Source: Hormiphora californensis
Lineage: Eukaryota; Ctenophora; Tentaculata; Cydippida; Pleurobrachiidae
Length of the DNA: 64,000 nucleotides
Assembly: GCA_020137815.1 (NCBI GenBank)
Contig: CM035361.1
Coordinates: 1,376,024 to 1,440,023 of the forward strand
Direction: 5' to 3'
The notes beneath the pieces are model-generated. The model made no database searches and was not told the origin of the DNA. It saw only the letters and a list, made by a program, of their open reading frames with translations. A program made the translations under genes and the position numbers. Positions 55,198-64,000 of the stretch are shown one piece after another (the stretch's first letter is position 1; every line of letters begins with the position of its first letter).

Positions 55198-56639
55198 TCT
55201 GACTAGGGGGGGGCAAGGAGGGAGGGGGGCAAGGAGGGAGGGGGTAAGGAGGGAAGCGGCCGGAGCACACATGGGGGCCAAGGAGGGAGGGGGCAGTAGC
55301 ACGTGTGCAGAATCTTCAGATAGTACTGAGTACCAAGTTGAAAACCACGCGTTGTGTTACGCATCATTTAGGGGTGTGGACAGTGTGGAGAGATTATTGA
55401 AAGACCATGATGATGAGAAGATATTACGATCTTGTTCAATGTTCCATGATGCACTGATGAATGTTTAACCGTATATTAGGAACTAAACATGGAATTTAGG
55501 GATACAAGATATCACCAGTAGATTGGGGAACTGCTGAAGTTGACATGTGAGCTTACGCCTTACGCGAGCCCGAAGCGCTTAACTCGCCGAATGGACAGAC
55601 TGCGTAGCAATAGCATGGCAATGCTATGAAGCCGCCCAGCTGGTACAACAGTTGTTTTACTTCTTAAGTAGTCTGCTTCAATCCCCTCTACTAATGATCT
55701 CTGATTGAATCCTCACGAAGTCCCGTGCAACAACAGGTTTCTTAGCTGATTAATCGTATCAGTTGTACGTGTTGCACCTCACGAAATTATTGAAGATCAA
55801 TTCGATACCTTTTTAGTTGTTAGTCTCCTAAATCCCTAATTCCTAAAGATCATTAGTGATGAGGCCAGAGTTTTAACTCGCTACCCTCAAAGCACTGCGA
55901 GTAGTATACTACAACAGATAAAACACAAAAACTCTGAGGCTAATCTATAAGACACTCGTTTACTGTTCAACTAATATATCAACTGGCCTATGGGTATCCT
56001 AGTTTGGTGACATTGACACCTGAGTGAGATCGCCGTCGGGCGTCGCGATACATGCGAAGCGAGAATAGGTTGCAATGGATCCTGGTACGTGGTTCAGTAT
56101 AGGCTAAAGTATATAGATATCATGGGGGTATGTTTGATATATCGTTAGCTAATAGGAATTCTCGACATGCTACCGTATCTGAATACATGTACGATCAAGG
56201 TTCATAAGAATAGTTCTAGCTCTGTATCAAATCAAGGGATCAGTGACGTGGGTTGGAGATGAGTTGATACGAACTAGAATTGGCATTTTGCCCAATTAGA
56301 TATCGTATCGAGTGGTCCAAATTTAAACTCTGTGGTTATCTCAATATCTCATTATTCTAGTTTATAATAAGGGCCTATAATACTGCGGGTGACTTTTCAG
56401 CTAATGAAAGACAAAACAAAAGAACAACAGATCCCTTTCTCAAAATCGAGTTCTTTCTTTCCTGAACACTAGCTTCTAGCTTTCACACCTATAGAGTGAG
56501 ATGAATATCTAGCAGTAGAAGACGCTCTGGAAGGAGATAGGTTAAATGATTTATAGACTTGCTAAAACCACCAGCTGCTTCAGCCACGAGAAGACAATGG
56601 AAGCTTTAGCTACTATAGGGAAAACGCCTTATTGCGTAA
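55198..56639. other. Gene-poor DNA with a dispersed repeat and half a MITE
   Basis: Bases 55540-55620 match 25850-25935 in inverse orientation. GTTTGGTGACATTGACACC at 56006 is a single end of the TTGGTGACAT MITE family. A 65-codon plus-strand frame starting at 55271 (…VDSVERLLKDHDDEKILRSC…) is ordinary-looking but too short and isolated to call. Confidence 0.45.
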
Positions 56640-56945
56640 AAGCTGGGGCAGTGCAGGCACCGCATATTTGTTAGTCATACGGCAGTGAGCTCTGGAATTT
56701 GCATCGAACGTATGTGATCTGTGCTAGTGAGAAGTTCGGAGCCACTACCACCAGATGTTTCAGCCACGTAGCGTTGGACAATGGAACCTTTAATTCCTAA
56801 AGCTGGAAAACTCCTCATTGAGTAAATGGGGCATCACATACGGCACCACATACGGCAGTGAGAACTGGTCGAGTGGGGTCTGTGGTACTGAGAACTTGAG
56901 TTCGGGGCACCACAGACGGCGGTGCGAACTCCTATAGTACGCGAC
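56640..56945. mobile_element. Diverged relative of the CACATACGGCA MITE
   Basis: Repeats of CACATACGGCA(G/C), GTGCGAACT and AGTGAGAACT in mixed orientation correspond to the ends of the element at 45504-46158. The clear terminal ends are lost. Confidence 0.6.
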
Positions 56946-57070
56946 AATATGTACTCGACTACATGTCCAGCATACTCCCATATCTGAGACACCCTCCCCG
57001 AATCACTAAGATCCGCCATCGCAGACTTGTAGTCCCCCAAAGATAAACTTGAGTCGCTTGACACTGTTTC
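56946..57070 (-). other. Possible short N-terminal coding exon next to the MITE relative
   Basis: The minus strand has an ATG at about 57022 giving MADLSDSGRVSQIWEYAGHV and onward to VEYILSR before running into the MITE-like repeat. No splice partner or homology is recognised, so this is only a candidate exon fragment. Confidence 0.2.
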
Positions 57071-58335
57071 CGTGCTCCGTGTATGAACAATTCAAAGATA
57101 AACGCGGAAACCGGTAATAAATCTATAATATCACAGTATCAGTACTGATGAGGCTTTCGTAAGGCATGAGTTCGGATTTTAATAATTTAATATGGTATAT
57201 CTAAACTATCGCAAAGATTCGACGGAGCCCTTAGTCAGGCCTGATCAGGCTTGCCTTGTTCGACCCTCTCTCTCTCCGCGACCCGTAACGGAGAAAAAAA
57301 GGTTTGATCAATTAATGCCACCTTCGGGGGAGCACTATAATGGACTAAAAAGCTTTTAATGAACACCAGACAGGGGGATCTAAATTATTGCATTTGACAA
57401 TGGTTTTGTAGACACACATGCCGGGGAATGGTAGTGAGAGAGGGGCGACATGGGGTAATGCACTCAAAATGGTATTTTCCGAATGACATTAAATACCCAC
57501 GTGACAAGAACTAAAAGACACTAAATACTATTCAGTAAATAGGGAACTACTACTATTATTATAGTAGGGACCTATTAAATAGCCTTTTATATAGAGTGGT
57601 GCGGGGAAATGAAGTGGCATGTGTCATACCTGCATGACCGGTTTCATTTTCCCTGCTCGAAGATTGGTCAATGGTCGTGATGCATGAGCTGGGAGGGGTT
57701 GAAACTATTCGTTTAGAAGCTGCACTAAAAATTGGATATTCCACACTTTCTAGCTACGAAGTATAGGGTAGATAGACAATGACATTGCATCTAGCAAAAT
57801 GAAACCTCCTTTTCTCATTTTCAATTTATCACCGTTGCACATGTGAGCCTTATAGTAGCTGTGACGTGGGCTGTACTGCAAGTCTGAATCAGCTGAATAT
57901 AGGGTGATGAACATTAGACGCATCTAGACGACAAATTCGGAACTATTTTTCCTATAAGGAAACTATTCAATTTCAGAATGGCAGATGAAAATCTGAACGG
58001 CTCTATAAGCATGCAGTTCTGCAGTTCTCCTTTCCAGGAACCGAATATTAGGCAGCGGATTACGGGGGCCCGGATGAGATGCTAGAACTGTCCGGACAGT
58101 CAACATTCCGGGGAAGGATATCGTACTACAAAACTTCAGGTTATCAAGTTATCACCATGAAATGGTCAAATGGTAAACCGCATCGACTTGGGACGATGGT
58201 GCAACCGCGTGAATGAATACTCGGTAGTGGCTGTAGAAAATATAGCAATCGGAAATTATGTCAAATAATGTACCACGCTGAAGGGTTTTGCAACGATTCT
58301 ATTCAGGGAGAGATGGACAGGAAGAGAGAAGGAGG

Positions 58336-58399
<64 letters not shown>

Positions 58400-58754
58400 A
58401 GTACCGATAGGGAGAGTTTGGAGCTACTGATACTGCTCCAATCAAGAATTGGGAAATAAGGGGGATAGTAAGATGATGGGCGACTGGCATACACGTGATC
58501 AGTTGCACGTGGGGCTTTGAAGCGCAATAACTGTGTTCAAGCCGTGATGCGATTAAGTTAAGTGTGATTGTGCAAAAACAGGGAGTGAGAGAGAGTGAGA
58601 GAGAGAGAGAGATAGAGAGAGAGATTCAGCACTAGCAACACTGTTGAAGACAATAGGAGAAGGGTTTTTAGATTGGATTGACCTCGTCATGCGCCCTTGC
58701 AAGCATTCAGCTGATAGACAGAGAGAGAGATAGAGAGGAAACTGATAGAAACGC

Positions 58755-58809
<55 letters not shown>

Positions 58810-59111
58810 GGAGATAAGAGAGAGATAGAGAGAGGAGAGAATCATATGTGACATTTTTAAGATCATATTTAGATATCAGAGTGATAGAGAGTGAAGTAGA
58901 GAGATGAAGAGAGAGAGAGAGAGAGATATAGAGAGGGAAGAGAGATAGAGAGAGATAGGAGAATCATAGAATAGGATCATATTTATATCATAGATTAACG
59001 TGATGAGAGTAGATAGATTTAGAGATAGATAGAGATGATATATAATATAGAAGAGAGAGAGATAGAGAGAATAGTTATAGAGAGAGATCAAGTATATGAG
59101 AATAGAGATCA

Positions 59112-59164
<53 letters not shown>

Positions 59165-59458
59165 AAGTGAAAACTTGTTGTAAGAGAGCTGAGAGCTAGG
59201 GATATGATTCATATTATGAATTGTATTATGCAGTAGCTAGCAGTCAATGATCACATCAGAATCAGAAGAAATTGTGAGTAACTCACAGAGAAAGAACATA
59301 TTGACATAGTTATATAGCATTGAGTAGACTGATGCTAGTAGACTGAAATTGATATTGTTTAGAGACTCGCACAGCTCTGGATACCTGATCAATTGATAGA
59401 AATTGATTCTGTTGTGGTCCTTTACCTCCCTTATCCCTGAGATCACTCTCAATTGCAG
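57071..59458. other. Gene-poor DNA rich in GA microsatellites
   Basis: GA tracts at 58331-58395, 58585-58625, 58760-58850, 58910-58970 and 59113-59161 dominate the second half. No supported exon, though a GTGAGT donor at about 59273 could belong to the candidate gene that follows. Confidence 0.5.
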
Positions 59459-59806
59459 ATTGTTGAAGAACTACAAACGACGTGATCTAGTAGATGCATT
59501 AAATTTCTCAGATGTACACAGGAACATGATACCTGCTCAATATATGAAAGGGAAGATTCTTGGCCATTTACCCACCTAATTCACCTGTGGTGAAAGGTGG
59601 TGACAATAGTATAGTATTCCGAGATGTGATGCTGCTCATTGTGAGTTCTGGTCCCACCATGCCATACTTCTTTCCAAACAAAGCCCCACATGCTCCTGCA
59701 CCAAGTCTTTCACAATGTGATTTTAATTGGCACATTGTGCACCCTTTCTGCACAGCTCTGTGGGTACACAATACTTGAATTATTCAATTAATTGGGGAAC
59801 AATTAT

Positions 59807-59875
<69 letters not shown>

Positions 59876-60363
59876 GAGGGATAGCGATAGAGAGAGAGAG
59901 AGAGAGAGAGAGATATAGAGACAATAGAGAGATAGAGATAGATGAGATATGCTGATATATCTAGAGATAGCGCTTAGATCTCGCTCTAGCTAGAGCTCTC
60001 TCTTCTCTCGCGCTCGCTATGCTATCTCTCTCTCTCTCTCCTCAGATCTCTTCTCTCTCTATCGCTCCTCTCTCTCTTATGCTAAGATCTTACCTTCTAC
60101 TCTCACATTGTGGGAAAACACATGCAATGGAAACTGCAAAGTGACATATTTCTTGATAGGCTACACATATACAGTCGCTTACAATTACAGCTGCTCTTGC
60201 AAGAGCTTCACAAGATCTATTGTGAAGTCAAAGCAACGAGGCCGATTGTGAGGGACACAGCTGTGAAGCTGGCCCGGCTCAGAATTATTAGCGAGAAAGC
60301 TGAGAGCCTTTTCAATGCAGCAACCAGCCAACCTTTGCTGAGTACTCAACAAGCCAACCTATA
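59459..60363 (+). CDS. Probable 3' exons of an unidentified plus-strand gene
   Basis: After a TTGCAG acceptor at 59456-59458 the frame reads LLKNYKRRDLVDALNFSDVH and on to MIPAQYMKGKILG. With a one-base shift near 59560-59575 it continues as PVVKGGDNSIVFRDVMLLIV, SSGPTMPYFFPNKAP and FCTALW up to a GT donor at 59764. After a microsatellite-filled intron, a likely AG acceptor near 60083 opens a terminal exon: LHIYSRLQLQLLLQELHKIY, VRDTAVKLARLRIISEKAES, stop at 60361-60363. The terminal part is helical and leucine-rich. No family is recognised. Phase across the last intron was not resolved, so treat this as a coding signal and not a finished model. Confidence 0.4.
59810..60080. repeat. (GA)n then (CT)n microsatellites inside the candidate gene's intron
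   Basis: Pure GA at 59810-59868 and GATA/GA mixtures to 59940 are followed by CT-rich sequence at 59995-60080. The CT block would serve as polypyrimidine tract before the terminal exon. Confidence 0.9.
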
Positions 60364-60389
60364 GTCGTCCGGGAAGGCCATAATTTAGA

Positions 60390-60465
60390 TTGGTGACATA
60401 TAGACACCTGGCGCGACCCCCGCACACAGCTCAATCTCGGTCGCGCCAGGTGTCTATGTCACCAA
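60390..60465. mobile_element. 76-bp MITE (TTGGTGACAT family), copy with 8-bp target duplication
   Basis: The ends TTGGTGACATATAGACACCT and AGGTGTCTATGTCACCAA are flanked on both sides by AATTTAGA (left 60382-60389, right 60466-60473). An 8-bp duplication points to the hAT superfamily. The element sits 25 bp after the stop codon of the candidate gene. Confidence 0.9.
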
Positions 60466-60473
60466 AATTTAGA

Positions 60474-61373
60474 TCCCAAACTAGGAATTATAGAAGACGC
60501 TTTGTTGCAGCTCTAGATCTGACAGGATGACAGCTATCCCAGCTAGTCATTCTATCAGATCTAATAGACAGATAGTCGAATATTGGATTGACCAGCTGCC
60601 TAGTGCACAGCGCAACTTTCACTGCAAGGAAAGACTAGGGCACATAATGCCGTTCCCTATAATAATAATAATATCCTACTCTCCTAGAAGCTGGTGCAGA
60701 GGTGGAGTTGATGCAGAGGTGGAGTTGCAACTAGTTGGTGCAGGGGGACCAAGAATCATAACATATGCAGTGAAAATGGGATAAGGAGAGGTAGTTGTTG
60801 GGGTAATGGGGTAGTTTATATAGGCTGTATGCATTGCATACTATGCCACCCAGTGCCTGCTCTTGCATTCAACAGTCAGCCGAAAGTTCCTTCTAGTTCT
60901 GGGTATTCCTGATTCCAGCAGCTGCCTGACCGCGTCTGCAGTGGTGCCGACCCGATTTGAGGCCCTCAGATCGGGTCGGCGCCACTGTTTGGAGAATCAA
61001 AACGGGGCCTGACGCTGCCAGACAGTTCCACGATGACGACACCGCGTCAGGTTTAACGGATCATGGGAGCCATGACTCTTCAGACTCTTGATCACAGATC
61101 ACAGAGCGAATAAAGACGTCATCAAGTTGTGCTAATCTTTATTAGCTCAAGACTTGTTGAGTAAGCCCCTTACTCAACAAGTCAATACGAGATCCATGGG
61201 CACCCCTTTCCACTGTGGGACACATTCGATAAACACAGTGGTTACATTATTTTGAAGAAAATAGGTGCTGAAAGTAGCATTACAAACATATGTTTCCATA
61301 CAATGACTCATTTCCGGGTTATTATTTTAGGTTCTAATTGCTCGTAGTAAACAGAAACAGATCACAGATACAA
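60474..61373. other. Intergenic DNA with a GTCTGGCGGC-type repeat
   Basis: No supported exon. TGCCGACCCGATTTGAGGCC / CAGATCGGGTCGGCGCCACT at 60944-60985 is an inverted repeat related to the hairpin at 61374. Confidence 0.45.
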
Positions 61374-61437
61374 CCTGTCTGGCGGCGCCATACCCCAACG
61401 ACAGTGCGCTCAGATGGGGTCGGCGGCGCCAGACAGG
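61374..61437. repeat. GC-rich hairpin MITE (CCTGTCTGGCGGCGCC)
   Basis: The ends CCTGTCTGGCGGCGCC and GGCGCCAGACAGG, with inner ACCCCAAC-type arms, form a 64-bp hairpin. Related sequences occur at 20762-20830, 24872-24905 and 60925-61035. Confidence 0.8.
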
Positions 61438-61647
61438 GCACAACTGTTTCAACTCAAATTGAGGACATATAATATGGATCCTATTAACATATTAACTCGC
61501 TACGCTTTTTAAAATTTAAATGAAAAAACCATAAAACCTTGTCAAAAAGTCTTGAAAATCAATAGCACGTCTTTGCCGCACACAACTTCGTATTACGCGG
61601 AACAAACAAACAATCTTCTGAGCCAAAAGTAGGTCACTACAGAACAC

Positions 61648-61768
61648 CAGGAACCGACAGAATCAGGAAATAATGGCCCCTGATTGGCTGATAACCAGTC
61701 ACGTGACCTAAATAACGAGTTCTGATTGGTTGTTTACTTGTGTCGGACCGTCGGTCGGTTCCTGCATA
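61648..61768. mobile_element. Second copy of the CCAAT/CACGTGAC MITE body
   Basis: AACCGACAGAATCAGGAAAT, CCAGTCACGTGACC, AACGAGTTCTGATTGG and CGGTTCCTG correspond, in reverse complement, to 50085-50205. Confidence 0.8.
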
Positions 61769-62649
61769 ACACACGCACGTGGTATTATATCAGCGGGTGT
61801 CCCTTATAAACACGGCACAACAAACTTCCCAGCAGATTATTTCTCACAAATTGAAACTCAACAGCTCAAAAACAAGAACCACAATGATCTCGATACACTT
61901 GGTTTACACAGCTCAGTCTTTCTTAATTGTCCAAAATAAAAGTCCAAACACAATCCCTGGCATCTCCATATATGGACATGGCCATATTTGGGCACACATT
62001 TTAATTCAGATGGAATCCCTTCTCCTGTGTGCTCTGTAACAACCGTTCCCTTAGCAACTCCTTACTGCTATACTGGGGTAGTTTCAGGTAGTGGACACAA
62101 GTGTTAACTGAGGGTAACGAGCTGTCTCCCTCTCCTTCTTTCTTAACAACTGTTAACCTGCAGGGGTGGGACAAAGAGTTAGTAATTGATAATACGGGAT
62201 TCAAGCTGCTTTAGCTAACACAGAGAGATATATCTGAGAAACAATGTAGTAGAGATAAAGAGAGACACATGAGACATCAGAGAGACATCAGAGAGACATC
62301 AGAGAGACATCAGAGAGACATCAGAGAGACAGCAATACCCATTATTGCCGCCCGTTATCTTACCGGGGATTTAAGTTTGCCAGACCGCCAGGGGGTAGGG
62401 AGCTGCAACCCGTAGCAAATTGTAGGAAATTCTTTCTTTCTCCTGGGCTCATCTCAACTAGGACGTCAACCAGGTTTAGGAAACCTTCACTTTCCCTGTT
62501 GTGTAGAATGAGGGGATGGAGTTAAAGGGGTGCAACAAGCAGAAAAGAGGTTTTAATTTATTGTACGCAGCGATCTCGAGATCAAGTGACCTTAATATTT
62601 GGGTAGAACAGTACATAATAATAATAATAATAATAATCCGCGCTTATAT
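61769..62649. other. Intergenic DNA with a short tandem repeat
   Basis: (AGAGACATC)n runs at about 62270-62330 and (ATA)n at 62612-62635. No exon supported. Confidence 0.5.
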
Positions 62650-64000
62650 ACCTGCAGCTGCACAACGACACCCTGTACAGTACCTATACAAGCTTGTACT
62701 AGTACATGACTGCAAAGAGGACCCGGGCTGCTAGGGGGGCGCCCACTCCCGCCCCCGCTCCTAACATCCCCCTAGCAGACCCACCCCCGTCGGGTAGGTT
62801 TTGCGCTCATGATGTTTTCAATTTCTCTGCTCCTGCTTTCTCTGCTCCTACCATAGCCACCCCCTCCCGCCTCCCCTCACCTCACCTACAATTCACTGAG
62901 GTACATCAACCTGAGTACGAGGACGGTCGGAGTATGATGACAACCAACACCCCACGACCACATACCAGTAAGAACAGGACCTCTGGCTCTATATCTACCA
63001 AGTCGGTTTGTGTGATTTTGCTGGTTGTGGGATTGGGTACCGGACTTTCGCTCTGGGGAATTGGCAAACTTGGCACTGAACCCAAATGTAAACCTGAATC
63101 AAAAACAATAGCCGAGTACCCCCTCTCTTTCTCGACTAGTTGCCCCTACTTTTTCTCTGCTGCAAAAAACTTGGCATGGACGGGGTTCGATCCGCTGCCC
63201 TCTCGCTCCGTGTGTGTGTCGGCTCTACCGGTTGCGCCACATATGGGTTGGGGAATCTGCGATTCAGATGTATTTACAGCAAACCCAAATAGCTACACTC
63301 CTCGAAAAAAACTACCATGGACGGGCCGCGATCTTGCCTGCCCTGCTCGGACTGGGCGCGGCGTTGTGGGGGATTACACGACTGCGCCAGGGAGGCGATG
63401 TGAAATGTGCGATTCTGACATATATATACCATGCAAAATCTACGATTACGGACTAGTATCACCTGGCGTTGTTTTGGAATGTGACAGTGAACACATTATT
63501 GACTTTATTATGTATCATAATCTAGAATCCAAGAGTGTGTACCACTACCCGCCACCCCAACCCCCCTACCTACTAGTACTAGTACTACGCACAAACTATC
63601 TATCCCTTATCTCACCAACCCCCCATGTTCACTGCCATCTCCCAATCAGACACTATTTCTGCATCGTTGCTTTTGCATCTCACACGGTAGCCACCCGTAA
63701 ACATATCTCTCATGAAGCACATGTCTCAGCCCATACCTACTCTTTTCAATTTCGGTGCTCCTCTCCTGGGTCACCCCTCCCTCTCCGATGCTCCTCTCCT
63801 GGACCACCACTTCGATCCCTACACCTGAGACCGCAACCGAATACTCTGCTCATTCTTCTTCTTCTCATGGTACTCCCAGGCCTCAGCTTTAACGTATCCT
63901 GGTTAAGTGGAAGTGGTAAATCCCACAGTAGCACTTTTATAGACACCGAACCAGTCCCTGAGGAGCAGACTACGCCCACCAAAGCTAAACCTGACGCTGA
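62650..64000. repeat. Large dispersed repeat unit, copy 2 (cleaner, truncated by window end)
   Basis: Collinear with 37830-41096 but without its expansions: CTGCAGCTGCACAACGACAC at the start, the tRNA-like block, the GACAGTGAACACATTATTGA block, one or two CCTGGGTCACCCC units, then GCACTTTTATAGACACCGAA near the window edge. Confidence 0.85.
63172..63392 (-). ncRNA. Two tandem tRNA-like (SINE head) segments
   Basis: On the minus strand, TGGCGCAACCGGTAGAGC (box-A-like) precedes GGATCGAACCC (box-B-like) at 63174-63240. A second TGGCGCAGTCGTGTAATCC with a weaker B box lies at 63312-63390. Acceptor stems do not pair, so these are tRNA-derived relics and not functional tRNAs. Degraded counterparts are in copy 1 (about 38470-38690). 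Confidence 0.5.

Noticed and set aside
63172-63245. Functional tRNA gene
   Set aside because: A-box and B-box-like sequences are present, but the acceptor stem does not pair, so it is better described as a tRNA-derived relic.

Overview
This is a eukaryotic, animal-type window: intron-rich genes with short introns and GT/AG borders, metazoan families (Fox transcription factor, ionotropic glutamate receptor, class A GPCR, Ig/Kazal/vWD extracellular protein) and intergenic DNA packed with AG/TC microsatellites, minisatellites and small inverted-repeat transposons. Gene content and compact introns suggest an early-branching invertebrate, plausibly a sponge. That placement is inference; nothing here fixes the species.

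Layout. 0.09-1.66 kb: a giant fold-back element with TA borders. 1.9-10.5 kb: a five-exon FoxG-like gene on the minus strand. Its 7.2 kb third intron splits the forkhead domain and holds an entire 18-exon plus-strand gene for a secreted Ig-Kazal-Ig-vWD protein (3.6-8.9 kb). 10.5-19 kb: no gene found; GA-rich repeats, a GA minisatellite and one stretch of anomalous homopolymer-rich sequence. 19.0-25.6 kb: two minus-strand genes for small secreted proteins of unknown function, with similar architecture, separated by about 2 kb of 34-bp tandem repeats. The last intron of the first carries an inverted pair of 5S-rRNA-derived sequences. 27.1-36.2 kb: an ionotropic glutamate receptor (minus) with amino-terminal domain, ligand-binding lobes, pore and C-tail recognisable exon by exon; it has two 1-nt frameshifts and an unresolved first exon. 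37-43.4 kb: repeats, including a unit seen again at 62.6-64.0 kb. 44.0-45.0 kb: a single-exon rhodopsin-class GPCR (minus). 46.9-52.95 kb: a complete 13-exon MFS transporter resembling SLC18B1 (minus). 53-64 kb: mostly repeats, MITEs and GA tracts, with one probable unidentified plus-strand gene fragment at 59.46-60.36 kb.

How the genes relate. There is no operon logic. A glutamate-receptor-like channel, a GPCR and a vesicular-amine-transporter-family protein lie within about 26 kb on the same strand, which is noticeable but may be chance. Several repeats (MITEs with CACGTG and CCAAT boxes, pogo-like, hAT-like and 5S-derived elements) recur in introns of different genes and show that small non-autonomous elements have shaped the region.

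Caveat: coding exons of three genes carry single-nucleotide frameshifts, and 38-42 kb and 11.5-11.9 kb look indel-ridden, so assembly indel errors are a real alternative to pseudogenisation. Exon borders were assigned by eye from GT/AG sites, phase continuity and family resemblance.
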